From NCBI RefSeq assembly GCF_900640175.1, contig NZ_CAAAJC010000008.1, positions 1 through 64,000 of the forward strand: a stretch of DNA of 64,000 nt, read 5' to 3'. Below, piece by piece: positions 15,703 through 24,163 of this stretch. The notes under the pieces are model-generated. The model searched no databases and had not been told where the DNA came from. It saw nothing but the letters and a program-made list of their open reading frames with translations. Numbering within the stretch: the stretch's first letter is position 1; the number at the start of each line of letters is the position of its first letter. The translations under genes were made by a program, and so were the position numbers. Source of the stretch: Legionella sp. W10-070. GTDB taxonomy: Bacteria > Pseudomonadota > Gammaproteobacteria > Legionellales > Legionellaceae.

Positions 15703-16635
15703 GTGAAAATTGTATTTGCCGGCACACCGGAATTTGCTTTGCCCTCTCTGATTGCGCTGGATTCAGCGCATCAGCTGCTAGCGGTTTATACTCAACCAGA
15801 CAGGCCGGCTGGCCGTGGGCGTAAACTGCAACCTTCTGCAGTAAAAAGATGGTCATTGGCTAAAGAATTAGCTATTTACCAGCCACTGGGATTTAAAAAT
15901 GAAGAGGCAGTTGCTCAGCTTGCTGCCTTAGAACCGGATGTGATGGTCGTCATTGCTTATGGGCTTATCTTGCCGCGAAAGGTACTGTCTATTCCCAGGT
16001 TAGGTTGTATTAATGTGCATGCTTCCTTGCTGCCTCGTTGGCGAGGGGCTTCTCCTATTCAGCATGCCTTGCTTCATGGGGATAGGCAAACCGGTGTTAC
16101 CATCATGCAAATGGATGTTGGTATGGATACTGGCGATATGCTGGCAACTGCCATTTGTCCTATTGCACCTGATGAGACGGCGAGCAGTTTACACGACCGG
16201 CTTGCGCAGTTGGCGGTAACGCCCTTACTCACTACGCTGGATGAATTAGCGGCAGGGCAGGCTAAACCAATCCCTCAGGATGATGCTCAGGCTACTTATG
16301 CCGCTAAAATTAATAAGGAAGATGCTGCGATTAACTGGTGCAAAACGGCCAGAGAAATCAACAATCAAATAAGAGCATTTAACCCCTGGCCTGTTGCCTA
16401 TACCAGGGCTAATGATGAAACAGTACGCATCCATGCGGCACATCCCGTTGAAATGTCTTCCCCTGCAGCGCCGGGTACCATCCTTTCTCTTGATAAAAAT
16501 GGCATGCTGGTGGCCACTGGGGAGCAGGCGCTAATGATTGATCTAATACAATTCCCTGGTGGCAGGATAATGACAGTCGCTGATTGGCTGAATGCCTCCC
16601 GTTCGCAGTTACACTCTGGTCTGGTTTTACAATGA
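15703..16635 (+). CDS. fmt: Methionyl-tRNA formyltransferase
   Basis: The enzyme formylates initiator Met-tRNA using 10-formyl-tetrahydrofolate. The start is a GTG with AAGGAA upstream ([16 protein letters not shown]). The catalytic stretch [17 protein letters not shown] contains the conserved Asn and His, and [16 protein letters not shown] follows with the conserved Asp. The C-terminal OB-like domain covers about residues 205-305. The stop overlaps the rsmB start as ATGA, so the two are translationally coupled. Confidence 0.96.
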   Translation: MKIVFAGTPEFALPSLIALDSAHQLLAVYTQPDRPAGRGRKLQPSAVKRWSLAKELAIYQPLGFKNEEAVAQLAALEPDVMVVIAYGLILPRKVLSIPRLGCINVHASLLPRWRGASPIQHALLHGDRQTGVTIMQMDVGMDTGDMLATAICPIAPDETASSLHDRLAQLAVTPLLTTLDELAAGQAKPIPQDDAQATYAAKINKEDAAINWCKTAREINNQIRAFNPWPVAYTRANDETVRIHAAHPVEMSSPAAPGTILSLDKNGMLVATGEQALMIDLIQFPGGRIMTVADWLNASRSQLHSGLVLQ

Positions 16636-17909
16636 AAAAGAATGAGCGCCTGCAGGCGTTAAAGGTACTGGTAAAACTGGTGCAGGAAAAAGTTCCTCTT
16701 TCTCACTTAATGCAAGCTACAAGCGATTTAACACCGCTGAGCAAGGAAATTTGTTTTGGTGTTTGTCGCCAATATATCCGTCTGGAGGTTATGGCCGATT
16801 GCCTTGTTTCCAAACGGCCCAAATCACTTGAGGTTTGGCTGGTTTTGCTCATTGGTCTTTATCAATTGCATTTTATGCAAAAGCCAGACTATGCGGTAGT
16901 AAAAGAAACCGTGGCTTTGTTGGATTTAATCAAGAAAAACTGGGCTAAAGGTTTGGTGAATGCTGTGTTAAGAAGGTTCTGCCGCGAACAGCAAACACCT
17001 CCGGGGCCGTGGGAGAGTAACGACTATTTTGTTTATAACCATCCTCAATGGTTGATTCAGCGCTTGAGAAAAGATTGGCCGCAGGATTGGCAAGCGATCC
17101 TTCAGGCAAATGATTGCCATCCGCCGATGAGTTTACGCGTTAACCAGCGTCATATGACGCGTCAGGCTTATAGGGAGCGGTTGCAGCAAAACGGCATGAA
17201 CTCTCATCCCCATGTTTACTCCCCAGAGGGGGTAAGGCTTGAAACCGCAGTTGATGTGAAGGATTTACCCGGTTTTGAGTGTGGAGACGTATCAGTACAG
17301 GATGAATCTGCCCAGCTCGCAGTATCCCTTTTAGAACTTCGGCCTGGCTTAAGGCTCCTGGATGCCTGTTGTGCGCCGGGAGGTAAACTGTGTCATATTC
17401 TGGAAGCAGAATCCCATCTGGCAGCGTGTATCGGACTTGATATTGATGAAAGACGCCTGCAGCGGGTGAGAGAAAATCTCCAGCGTCTGAATTTGCAGGC
17501 AATCTTGATTCAGGGCGATGCCTTAAAACCCGATTGGTGGGATGGTGAATTGTTTGACCGGATTTTGTTAGACGCCCCCTGTTCTGCTACAGGTGTTATC
17601 AGGCGTCATCCAGATATTAAATTATTGCGGACAGAAGCTGACATTCAAGCTATTGTGAATTTACAATACAAGTTATTGCAAAAGCTGTGGCCGCTGTTAG
17701 CTCCGGGTGGGGTGTTCGTGTATGCTACCTGCTCAATCATGCGGGAGGAAAATGAACAGCAGATTATGCGATTCATTGCTCATCAGACGGACTGCCAGTT
17801 TGCAGCGGACGATAAGCCCTGGGGCAAGAGTACTGGGCATGGCTGGCAGATATTGCCCAAGGAAAATGAAGGAGACGGTTTTTTCTATACGGTATTAAGG
17901 AAGCAATGA
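16632..17909 (+). CDS. rsmB: 16S rRNA m5C967 methyltransferase RsmB (Sun)
   Basis: The protein methylates cytosine 967 of 16S rRNA. The N-terminal NusB-like domain covers about residues 1-140. The SAM-binding core starts at [17 protein letters not shown] and continues with [12 protein letters not shown] and [22 protein letters not shown] holds one key Cys and [15 protein letters not shown] the catalytic Cys of the m5C family. I start at the ATG overlapping the fmt stop rather than at an earlier ATG inside fmt. It overlaps the next gene by four bases. Confidence 0.95.
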   Translation: MKKNERLQALKVLVKLVQEKVPLSHLMQATSDLTPLSKEICFGVCRQYIRLEVMADCLVSKRPKSLEVWLVLLIGLYQLHFMQKPDYAVVKETVALLDLIKKNWAKGLVNAVLRRFCREQQTPPGPWESNDYFVYNHPQWLIQRLRKDWPQDWQAILQANDCHPPMSLRVNQRHMTRQAYRERLQQNGMNSHPHVYSPEGVRLETAVDVKDLPGFECGDVSVQDESAQLAVSLLELRPGLRLLDACCAPGGKLCHILEAESHLAACIGLDIDERRLQRVRENLQRLNLQAILIQGDALKPDWWDGELFDRILLDAPCSATGVIRRHPDIKLLRTEADIQAIVNLQYKLLQKLWPLLAPGGVFVYATCSIMREENEQQIMRFIAHQTDCQFAADDKPWGKSTGHGWQILPKENEGDGFFYTVLRKQ

Positions 17910-18658
17910 TCATGCAAGTTAATTGGCCATTAGTGATAGTATTATTTTCTCTAGCCTTACCCGGGGTACTCATTGCGATTCCGAGGCTTATTAACATGCT
18001 GTTAAAGGAAAACAGTGAGCACTTAAAAAAGCGGGTCGGGCGTTTTGCCATTGGACAGACCTTGTTGATGGTTTTATTAATGAGTTTTGCCGGTACGGTT
18101 CTTTCGCCAAAGACCGGTCTTAACGCACCGCTTCTGGAGTCCATGCTGCAAGCTGCCCCTTTTTTGATCCAGGCGCAAGAGAGTCTGTTGCCCGTTTTAT
18201 TGTATACCATTGTTGGGTTGCTCGGATTTTTCATCCTTTATTATGGTCTGGCTGCCAGCATTCTCGACGAGCAGACCCTTCAGAACATGCATAAGGTAAG
18301 GGCGGCATTAGGGCTTGATGGCTGCATTCTTTATGGCGGGGTGGTCGAAGAAATTATTACCCGTTGGGGGTTAATGAATGTGATTGCGTTTTTTGCCATT
18401 CTATTTTCAGGGCGGAACAATGCTTACGTCATTTGGACTGCTATCCTGTTGAGCGGATTATTTATCAGCCTTGGACAACTCCCTGCCTATATTGCGGCAG
18501 GTTGCCAATCCAGTCGGCGTTTTATCTACAGCATGTTATTGCTCAATGGATGGCAGGCTGCATTATTTGGTTGGCTATTCTGGCAATACGGTTTACTGGC
18601 AGCCATTGTCGCCCACATGTTATTTCATTTGGGATGGTCTATCTACGATAAAGCGTAA
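17906..18658 (+). CDS. CPBP-like intramembrane protein
   Basis: A membrane protein with about seven hydrophobic helices. Helix motif EEIITRWGLM (E-E-x3-R, near residues 150-155) and the C-terminal HMLFHLGW resemble motifs 1 and 3 of CPBP (Abi/CaaX-protease-like) proteins. The second conserved His motif is not obvious (LFISLGQLP), so catalysis is uncertain. It is translationally coupled to rsmB through an ATGA overlap. Some Legionella effectors are prenylated, but nothing links this gene to that process. Confidence 0.7.
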   Translation: MIMQVNWPLVIVLFSLALPGVLIAIPRLINMLLKENSEHLKKRVGRFAIGQTLLMVLLMSFAGTVLSPKTGLNAPLLESMLQAAPFLIQAQESLLPVLLYTIVGLLGFFILYYGLAASILDEQTLQNMHKVRAALGLDGCILYGGVVEEIITRWGLMNVIAFFAILFSGRNNAYVIWTAILLSGLFISLGQLPAYIAAGCQSSRRFIYSMLLLNGWQAALFGWLFWQYGLLAAIVAHMLFHLGWSIYDKA

Positions 18659-18749
18659 ATTTAGAGTAAATGCAAAATTACTTAATTTTGTTTTAATTTT
18701 GATCATTTATTCTTGAGCTAAGAATTTCCTTAGGGATTGATTAGTAATC

Positions 18750-19265
18750 ATGAGTTCAATTTTCAAATTTAACAGCTTGTTTCGCCCAACTGAGGCTGTC
18801 AAACAGACTGCCGAGGCTTATCGTATGAGAATTGATACGGTCGGCAGAGTAAAGCAAATCAAAGCATTGGCTCAGAATGGTAATGCAATGGCGCAATATA
18901 AGCTGGCCAGTTTTCACCCTAAAAACTCCCGGCACTATAAGGAGTGGATGGAGGCTGCTGCTGAGCAAGGCTGCACTAATGCCATGTTGGCCTGGGCTTT
19001 GGCATTGGCAGAAAAGGGAGGCACTGGCAATTTACAGCAGGCAGTTAACTATTTGGTGCGTGTTTTATGCTCGGATGACAGCTTCATAAAAACGGAAGCG
19101 AGAGCGTTTCTTGCCGGTAATCGGCTTCTGGCCACGGAGGTGTCTCGCCAAATGACAAAATTTGCGGCGGATTCTTCAATTACTTTCTTTGCTGCCAAAG
19201 CCACAACTGCAGAGGCTAAACAACAGCCATTCGTACAAGAGTCATTGCAAATTAAGTCAATTTGA
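18750..19265 (+). CDS. Sel1-like repeat protein
   Basis: Residues about 30-105 form two or more Sel1/TPR-like helical repeats (QIKALAQNGNAMAQYKLASFHP, WMEAAAEQGCTNAMLAWALALAEKGG, NLQQAVNYLVRVL). Alanine at the packing positions is typical. Such repeats bind proteins. No signal peptide is seen. The C-terminal 50 residues are unremarkable. Sel1 proteins are frequent in Legionella, some of them effectors; there is no direct evidence of translocation here. Confidence 0.65.
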   Translation: MSSIFKFNSLFRPTEAVKQTAEAYRMRIDTVGRVKQIKALAQNGNAMAQYKLASFHPKNSRHYKEWMEAAAEQGCTNAMLAWALALAEKGGTGNLQQAVNYLVRVLCSDDSFIKTEARAFLAGNRLLATEVSRQMTKFAADSSITFFAAKATTAEAKQQPFVQESLQIKSI

Positions 19266-19460
19266 CCTGAGTCAGTTATTAGATCGGGTAGCGCAGCATA
19301 TGTGTTAACAATGAGTGTCGAGTAATCATTTTTAACGAATAATAAACAAAATCAGATCTACTGCGGGTTTTAAATTTCATCGAAAGGCTTATACTGGAGG
19401 TCGAAGGGTGGTTCCTGGCCGCAGGCTGTTGAGAGCCAGTGAGAACAGCTCTAAATTAAA

Positions 19461-19626
19461 ACCGTTTCCATTTAGTTTTGACAGGTTGTCTTGTGCAAAT
19501 TGTTCTGCTTCTTGTCATCCCCGCGAAGGCGGGGATCCATGCAGGATATAGCACGGAGCGCCTTAAAAATGGATTCCCGCCTTTGCGGGAATGACAAACA
19601 ACCTGTCAAAACTAAATGGAAACGGT
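19461..19626. mobile_element. MITE-like palindromic element, 166 bp
   Basis: Terminal inverted repeats of 29 bases are identical (ACCGTTTCCATTTAGTTTTG... at 19461-19489 and its complement at 19598-19626). A second inverted pair lies inside (TCATCCCCGCGAAGGCGGGG and its near complement CCCGCCTTTGCGGGAATGA). It encodes nothing and fits a non-autonomous transposable element or extragenic palindrome. It lies 30 bases before the parB-like start in an otherwise gene-free stretch (19266-19656) and may bring transcription signals. Confidence 0.75.
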
Positions 19627-19656
19627 ATTAGAAAACCACATGTTTAGAATTGATAA

Positions 19657-20445
19657 ATGAAAACCTTATTTAAATTACTTCCTATCGAGTGGCTAAAACC
19701 CGGGCGCTACCAGCCAAGAAAATATTTTGAACAGAGTGCGTTGCAAGAGTTAGCGGATTCTATTGCATCGCAAGGGTTGATTGAACCGTTGGTTGTCAGG
19801 AAAACGGCTCAGGAAAGGTATGAGATCATCGCCGGTGAACGACGATGGCGGGCTGCTGCAATGACAGGTTTGGCTGAAGTGCCTTGCTTGATCGGTGATT
19901 ACACTGATGAGCAGGCTGCTGCAGTGACCTTGATTGAAAATATTCAACGTCAGGATTTGAACTTAATTGAAGAAGCAACGGGTTATCGGCGGTTATGTGA
20001 TGAGTTCCATTTCCAACAGGATGAGATAGCGATTTTGGTAGGGAAGTCGCGTAGTCACATTGCCAATATCTTACGATTGTTAACCTTATGCGAGCCGCTG
20101 CAGGAGCGGTTAAGGATCGGCCAATTGTCGCTGGGACATGCCAGGTTGCTGGTAGGGCTTCCTGCCCGCCAACAATTGCTGCTGGCAGATGAAATTGAGA
20201 AAAATGACTGGTCAGTACGGTATGTCGAGAAGAAAATAAGGGAAATTAAAGTAAGTGAGCAGCAGTTACTAAATCCTCAGGCCGATCGTGATATTGAACG
20301 ATTACAGCGAAAAATTTCAGAGCAGGTAGGGGCACCCGTACAAATTGTCTCCACAAATGGTAGCGGGGGGTGGTTGCAAATAAAATTTTTTGATAATGAT
20401 ACCTTGGCAGGGCTTCTGGAGCGCATGGGCTTAGGATATGATTAG
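19657..20445 (+). CDS. parB: ParB/Spo0J-family DNA-binding protein
   Basis: The ParB nuclease-like CTP-binding domain is clear: RYQPRKYFEQSALQELADSI, then GERRWRAAAMTGL and the ENIQRQDLNLIEEATGY box. The HTH region follows (FHFQQDEIAILVGKSRSHIANILRLL). The C-terminal dimer domain is short. No parA partner lies beside it, which is unusual for the chromosomal partition pair, so it may be a solitary paralogue. A MITE-like element occupies its upstream region. No parS-like palindrome was noticed in the window. Confidence 0.85.
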   Translation: MKTLFKLLPIEWLKPGRYQPRKYFEQSALQELADSIASQGLIEPLVVRKTAQERYEIIAGERRWRAAAMTGLAEVPCLIGDYTDEQAAAVTLIENIQRQDLNLIEEATGYRRLCDEFHFQQDEIAILVGKSRSHIANILRLLTLCEPLQERLRIGQLSLGHARLLVGLPARQQLLLADEIEKNDWSVRYVEKKIREIKVSEQQLLNPQADRDIERLQRKISEQVGAPVQIVSTNGSGGWLQIKFFDNDTLAGLLERMGLGYD

Positions 20446-20495
20446 CACTTCTCTTTCCTATTCCAACTTATTCATACATGAAGGAACAACTATCG

Positions 20496-22295
20496 ATGAA
20501 AAGGATATTGTCGGGTGCCTTGCTGACTTTGCTTGCAGTTCCCTCCCATGCCAGCTTTCAAGCTGGTGCGGACAAGCTAATCAATGGGGTTTCTCCCTCC
20601 CTTAATATTGGCATTGAAGTAGTTGATTTGACCACAGGAGTTACCCTTTACAGTCGAAATCAGGAGCGCTATTTTATCCCGGCCAGTAATATGAAATTAT
20701 TTTCTGATGCGGCTGCGTTGATGATTTTGGGTCCAGACTATCGCTTTAAAAATCAATTAAGCACTAATGCTTCTCAGTTACAACAAGGTGTTTTGAAAGG
20801 GTCTTTGTATTTACGCCTTTCGGGGGATCCTTCTTTTGATCATGAGCGCCTCACCAAACTGTTAGTCAGGTTAAAAGATTGGCACATCCAGCGTATTCAG
20901 GGAAATGTGTACATAGATAGTAGTCATGCTTCAGTTAACCCTTATCCGCCAGGATGGATGGTGGAGGATTTGGTTTACAGTTACGGGGCTCCCCTTGCTC
21001 CCTTGATGATGGATACCAATCGCTTGACGATCACGGTGAACCCTGCGGCTAAAGCAGATGAAGCGGGTGTGATTGAAACCAATGATGCCAGCGGCACTGT
21101 GGTTATCAATAACCAGGTAAAAACCAGGGCAGCCGGTAGCCGTTGCGGGGTTGATTTTTCAATGGACAAGGAAAATTATTTAACGGTACGAGGTTGTGTT
21201 GCGGTTGGTCAATGGGCCGTTCAACAACAAATGGCTATCCGTAACCCTTTCCTCTATGCGCAAGGGGTAATCAAGCGTCAATTAAAATTGGCTAACATTA
21301 CCCTGGATGGCAATGTCCTATTAGGAAAAACACCCTCCGGTTCCTTGTTAATTGCTGCGGAGTCGTCCAAGCCAATTGCTCAGTTGATGGCTGATACATT
21401 AAAACCCTCAGACAATCTTTACGCCGATAGTTTGTTTCTGCATGCCGCAGAGAAGCTTCATGGTTCGCCGGTAAACTGGGGAGAGGCGCAACCGATATTA
21501 AAAAAATTCATCCAGCAACAAACAGGAATCGAGTTAAGTGATGCGGTGCTGACTGATGGTTCCGGCTTGTCGCGTTACGATTTATTAACCCCTGGTCAGA
21601 CGATAGGACTTTTGCGTTTTTTATATAACCGGTTTCCTTTATCTTATGAATATATTGCCGCCCTGCCTGTTTCCGGGCGTGATGGAACCTTGGAGCGACG
21701 TTTTAAAAAACCGATGCAACAGGATATGGTGCGTGCTAAAACAGGAACAATGAGAGGTATTGTCAGCCTTTCCGGCTATCTTTACACTGCCAACGCACAT
21801 ACCTTGGCTTTTGCCATCTATATTAATAACGTTCCTGGCACGAAGCCTTCTATCTCTGGACGTTATCGCTACCTGGTGGATGCGCTTTGTACTTATTTTC
21901 TGCAACAAAAACCGGGTAATGGTAACTGGGCGAAAGTATTCTCACCTCATGCAAGGCTTAAGTTTCAGCAAAATCCTACTCAGGCTGAAATACAACGAGG
22001 CAGGCAGGCCAGGTGGCGGCGATTAGAGACGGCTGTAAAAAATGCGCTTAAGGGACAGCAGGTGGCGGTTATCTATCGAGCGCATGAATTAATCTTACAG
22101 GATCATCAAGCGGATGCGAGTAAGGTATTGGCTTCTTTGCAAGCGTTAAGGAAACAATACCCTTTCGCGGTGGCTTTGTCTGCAAAATCGCTGATTGCCG
22201 GTGTGGGTAACAAACCCCTGGTGTTATGGATGGATGCAGCAGTATTGGCAAATGCCGTGCAACGGGTCTGGATTATCCGAGAGGCAGTTGGCTAA
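20496..22295 (+). CDS. dacB: PBP4-type D-alanyl-D-alanine carboxypeptidase/endopeptidase
   Basis: A signal peptide (KRILSGALLTLLAVPSHA) sends it to the periplasm, where this family trims peptidoglycan stems. The three penicillin-binding motifs are present: SNMK within IPASNMKLFSDAAAL, SDN in KPSDNLYADSLF, and KTG in VRAKTGTMRGIVSLSG. Compared with usual PBP4 proteins (about 480 residues) there is an additional C-terminal part of roughly 110 residues with no recognised domain. The start at 20496 is favoured by the AAGGA upstream and by the signal peptide. Confidence 0.9.
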   Translation: MKRILSGALLTLLAVPSHASFQAGADKLINGVSPSLNIGIEVVDLTTGVTLYSRNQERYFIPASNMKLFSDAAALMILGPDYRFKNQLSTNASQLQQGVLKGSLYLRLSGDPSFDHERLTKLLVRLKDWHIQRIQGNVYIDSSHASVNPYPPGWMVEDLVYSYGAPLAPLMMDTNRLTITVNPAAKADEAGVIETNDASGTVVINNQVKTRAAGSRCGVDFSMDKENYLTVRGCVAVGQWAVQQQMAIRNPFLYAQGVIKRQLKLANITLDGNVLLGKTPSGSLLIAAESSKPIAQLMADTLKPSDNLYADSLFLHAAEKLHGSPVNWGEAQPILKKFIQQQTGIELSDAVLTDGSGLSRYDLLTPGQTIGLLRFLYNRFPLSYEYIAALPVSGRDGTLERRFKKPMQQDMVRAKTGTMRGIVSLSGYLYTANAHTLAFAIYINNVPGTKPSISGRYRYLVDALCTYFLQQKPGNGNWAKVFSPHARLKFQQNPTQAEIQRGRQARWRRLETAVKNALKGQQVAVIYRAHELILQDHQADASKVLASLQALRKQYPFAVALSAKSLIAGVGNKPLVLWMDAAVLANAVQRVWIIREAVG

Positions 22296-22535
22296 GTCGG
22301 CTGATCAAATGCTCTTGGAAGGAAAGACGAAGGATTTTATAAATGCTTGTCTAGCCTGCCTTTTCCCGCCGAGCTTCATTTGACGACGAACCTTGGTATT
22401 ATCGCCAAAAATCCAGAGGCAGGGGATATTATTCCGGTTAAAGCAGGCTGTAAATGAAGTGGGTTAATCGATTGTTACCGATTATTAAAACATGATATAA
22501 AGTTCTTGCAATACTATTCACTAAGAAGGGAGTAT

Positions 22536-22880
22536 ATGATGTCACAGAAATTCAATGAGATCACTAAAAGCATCGGTACCCAATTGGCCAAGATGCGTAA
22601 AGAAATGCCGGAAGTCATGGCTGGTTTCTCTGCACTCTCACAAGCGGCCACAAAGGATGGTGCTTTAGATAAAAAGACCAAAGAGTTAATTGCTATGGCT
22701 TTGGCGGTGGCCAATCATTGTCCGGGATGCATTGGCTTCCATTCACAGGCTCTGGTTAAATTGCAGACAAGCCGTGAAGAGTTAATGGAAACGCTGGCTA
22801 TGGCTGTTTATATGGGAGGCGGACCTTCGCTCATGTATGCTGCCGAAGCGCTGGAAGCTTTTGAAGAGTTTAGTGCTTAA
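22536..22880 (+). CDS. AhpD-like carboxymuconolactone decarboxylase family protein
   Basis: The all-helical fold shows the family signature KTKELIAMALAVANHCPGCIGFHSQAL, with the CxxC redox pair and the following His of AhpD-type proteins. LMETLAMAVYMGGGPSLMYA is the typical next helix. Alkylhydroperoxidase activity is plausible but not proven. Two adjacent ATG codons (22536 and 22539) follow a GGGAG ribosome binding site. Confidence 0.85.
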   Translation: MMSQKFNEITKSIGTQLAKMRKEMPEVMAGFSALSQAATKDGALDKKTKELIAMALAVANHCPGCIGFHSQALVKLQTSREELMETLAMAVYMGGGPSLMYAAEALEAFEEFSA

Positions 22881-22966
22881 CAGGAGTTAAGTGTTGGAGA
22901 AAGTCTGCGGCTTACATTCTCCTTGATTTTTATGGGATTGACTGTCGGAACCTGCTGGAGGCTGGC

Positions 22967-23410
22967 CTAATGCGTAAGCAGGGATGCCATATGTTCCATC
23001 TGGTTTGCATGAGTATCTGTCTGGCATGGGTATTTCTTGGTAACACCAAGCCAGGCCACCTGTGATACTGTCATCTTATCTTTATCACTTTGCTGGCTTG
23101 AAATTTCTCGATAGGTTTGCAGGATAATGCCATTTAAGGTAATTGCATTTAAAGCGGTTCCAGGTGGGAGGCAAAACAAGGCTTTTCCTTGTGCTTTTGC
23201 CAATTCATTGGCCTGTAGCAAGGTTTCGGCAATGCTTTCGTCGGTTATTATCAATACGCTGCGGGCCGATCTTGCCCAAGCTTGTGCCTGCGGATCGGCT
23301 TTTATTTCCATTTGCGGGATATTGTTAGAGATATTCATATAATGTTCCATTGTATCCGCTTGACTATTGGTAAAAATCAACAGAGAACATAGTAAGGTTA
23401 AAACGCGCAT
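22967..23410 (-). CDS. Exported protein, Rap1a/Tai-like
   Basis: A signal peptide ends near QADT. The mature protein carries KALFCLPPGTALNAITLNGIILQTYRE and later VSQVAWLGVTKKYPC, with two Cys placed as in the disulfide-bonded Rap1a/Tai domain of periplasmic proteins, some of which are T6SS immunity factors. No toxin gene is adjacent, so an immunity role is not claimed. It lies 24 bases downstream of the dsbB gene on the same strand. Confidence 0.55.
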   Translation of the reverse strand: MRVLTLLCSLLIFTNSQADTMEHYMNISNNIPQMEIKADPQAQAWARSARSVLIITDESIAETLLQANELAKAQGKALFCLPPGTALNAITLNGIILQTYREISSQQSDKDKMTVSQVAWLGVTKKYPCQTDTHANQMEHMASLLTH

Positions 23411-23434
23411 AATTATTTTCCCGCATACTGTTGG

Positions 23435-23986
23435 TTAAGCTCTATTATCCATAAAATAATAATGAACTGGATTGTCCTTGCATATTAACGGACCACACTC
23501 GAGCAATGTACTGATTCCATTGGCAAGGATCAAGAGAAGAAATAAACTTGCCCAAAAATAGCTCCAGCGTCCTGGTTGCTGGCCAGGTTCATAAAAACCC
23601 CGCTCAAATAAAAGAGCAATGGCTGAAAGGCCGATAATAATTATAAAACCAATGGCCGACCAGGTATAAAGGTACAAACCAAGTAAGGGGGAGCCATAGC
23701 CTATGTCACCCGGGGAAACATGTAAGAAAATCTGCCGCAAAGCGATGCCAAGACCTAATAGCGAGGAGAGAACTATCAAGCCATAATAACTGATGCGAAT
23801 TCCCGTCATTAGATTCATACAAAGGCACAAACCTACCCCAATGAAGCAAATTCGCTGCAATAGGCATAAAGGACAAGGAAGATCATGGTCAGTTAATTGC
23901 TGGTAAAAGGCTATTATTAATATAATGCAAACAATCACCAACCCGATAACATTGCCGAAACGATGAAGTTTATTGTGTGTCATCAT
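23435..23986 (-). CDS. dsbB: DsbB-family disulfide bond formation protein
   Basis: Four or five membrane helices and the quinone-linked thiol oxidase motif LPCPLCLLQR (CxxC) are seen near residue 38. A second Cys pair sits in the C-terminal part (LLECGPLICKDNP). DsbB reoxidises periplasmic DsbA-type enzymes. The order of the second Cys pair and the last helix differs from E. coli DsbB, so this may be a BdbC- or DsbI-like branch. The start overlaps the stop of the tiny membrane protein gene upstream. Confidence 0.85.
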   Translation of the reverse strand: MMTHNKLHRFGNVIGLVIVCIILIIAFYQQLTDHDLPCPLCLLQRICFIGVGLCLCMNLMTGIRISYYGLIVLSSLLGLGIALRQIFLHVSPGDIGYGSPLLGLYLYTWSAIGFIIIIGLSAIALLFERGFYEPGQQPGRWSYFWASLFLLLILANGISTLLECGPLICKDNPVHYYFMDNRA

Positions 23987-24129
23987 AGCCTCACCAAATG
24001 GCTGTGAAAGTTAAACAGGAGCATGGTCAGGAACAGGCAGAGTAAAAATTGCAGTTTTATAAACCGATTGGGTTTAAACACGATCTGCAAGCCGACGATA
24101 AAATAAAAAATATATAAGAGAGTCATCAT
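23983..24129 (-). CDS. Small membrane protein, DUF5993-like
   Basis: A 48-residue gene starts at the first of two tandem ATG codons. It encodes two hydrophobic segments (LLYIFYFIVGLQIVF and LQFLLCLFLTMLLF) separated by a basic loop, ending FHSHLVRL. Its stop overlaps the dsbB start (TATGATG). Small two-helix proteins of this type (DUF5993, from memory) occur next to dsbB-like genes. A structural or assembly role for the oxidase is likely by context only. Confidence 0.6.
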   Translation of the reverse strand: MMTLLYIFYFIVGLQIVFKPNRFIKLQFLLCLFLTMLLFNFHSHLVRL

Positions 24130-24163
24130 AGTTAATTTTCCCAAACAGGTTTAGCACTCCAAA

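Noticed and set aside
17906-18658. Active CaaX protease that processes the SNARE-like protein
   Set aside because: The CPBP second His motif is not visible, the gene is far away, and prenylation would take place in a host cell.
22296-22535. Gene remnant between dacB and the AhpD-like gene
   Set aside because: Short fragments such as EPWYYRQKSRG could be coding relics, but no family or frame could be supported.
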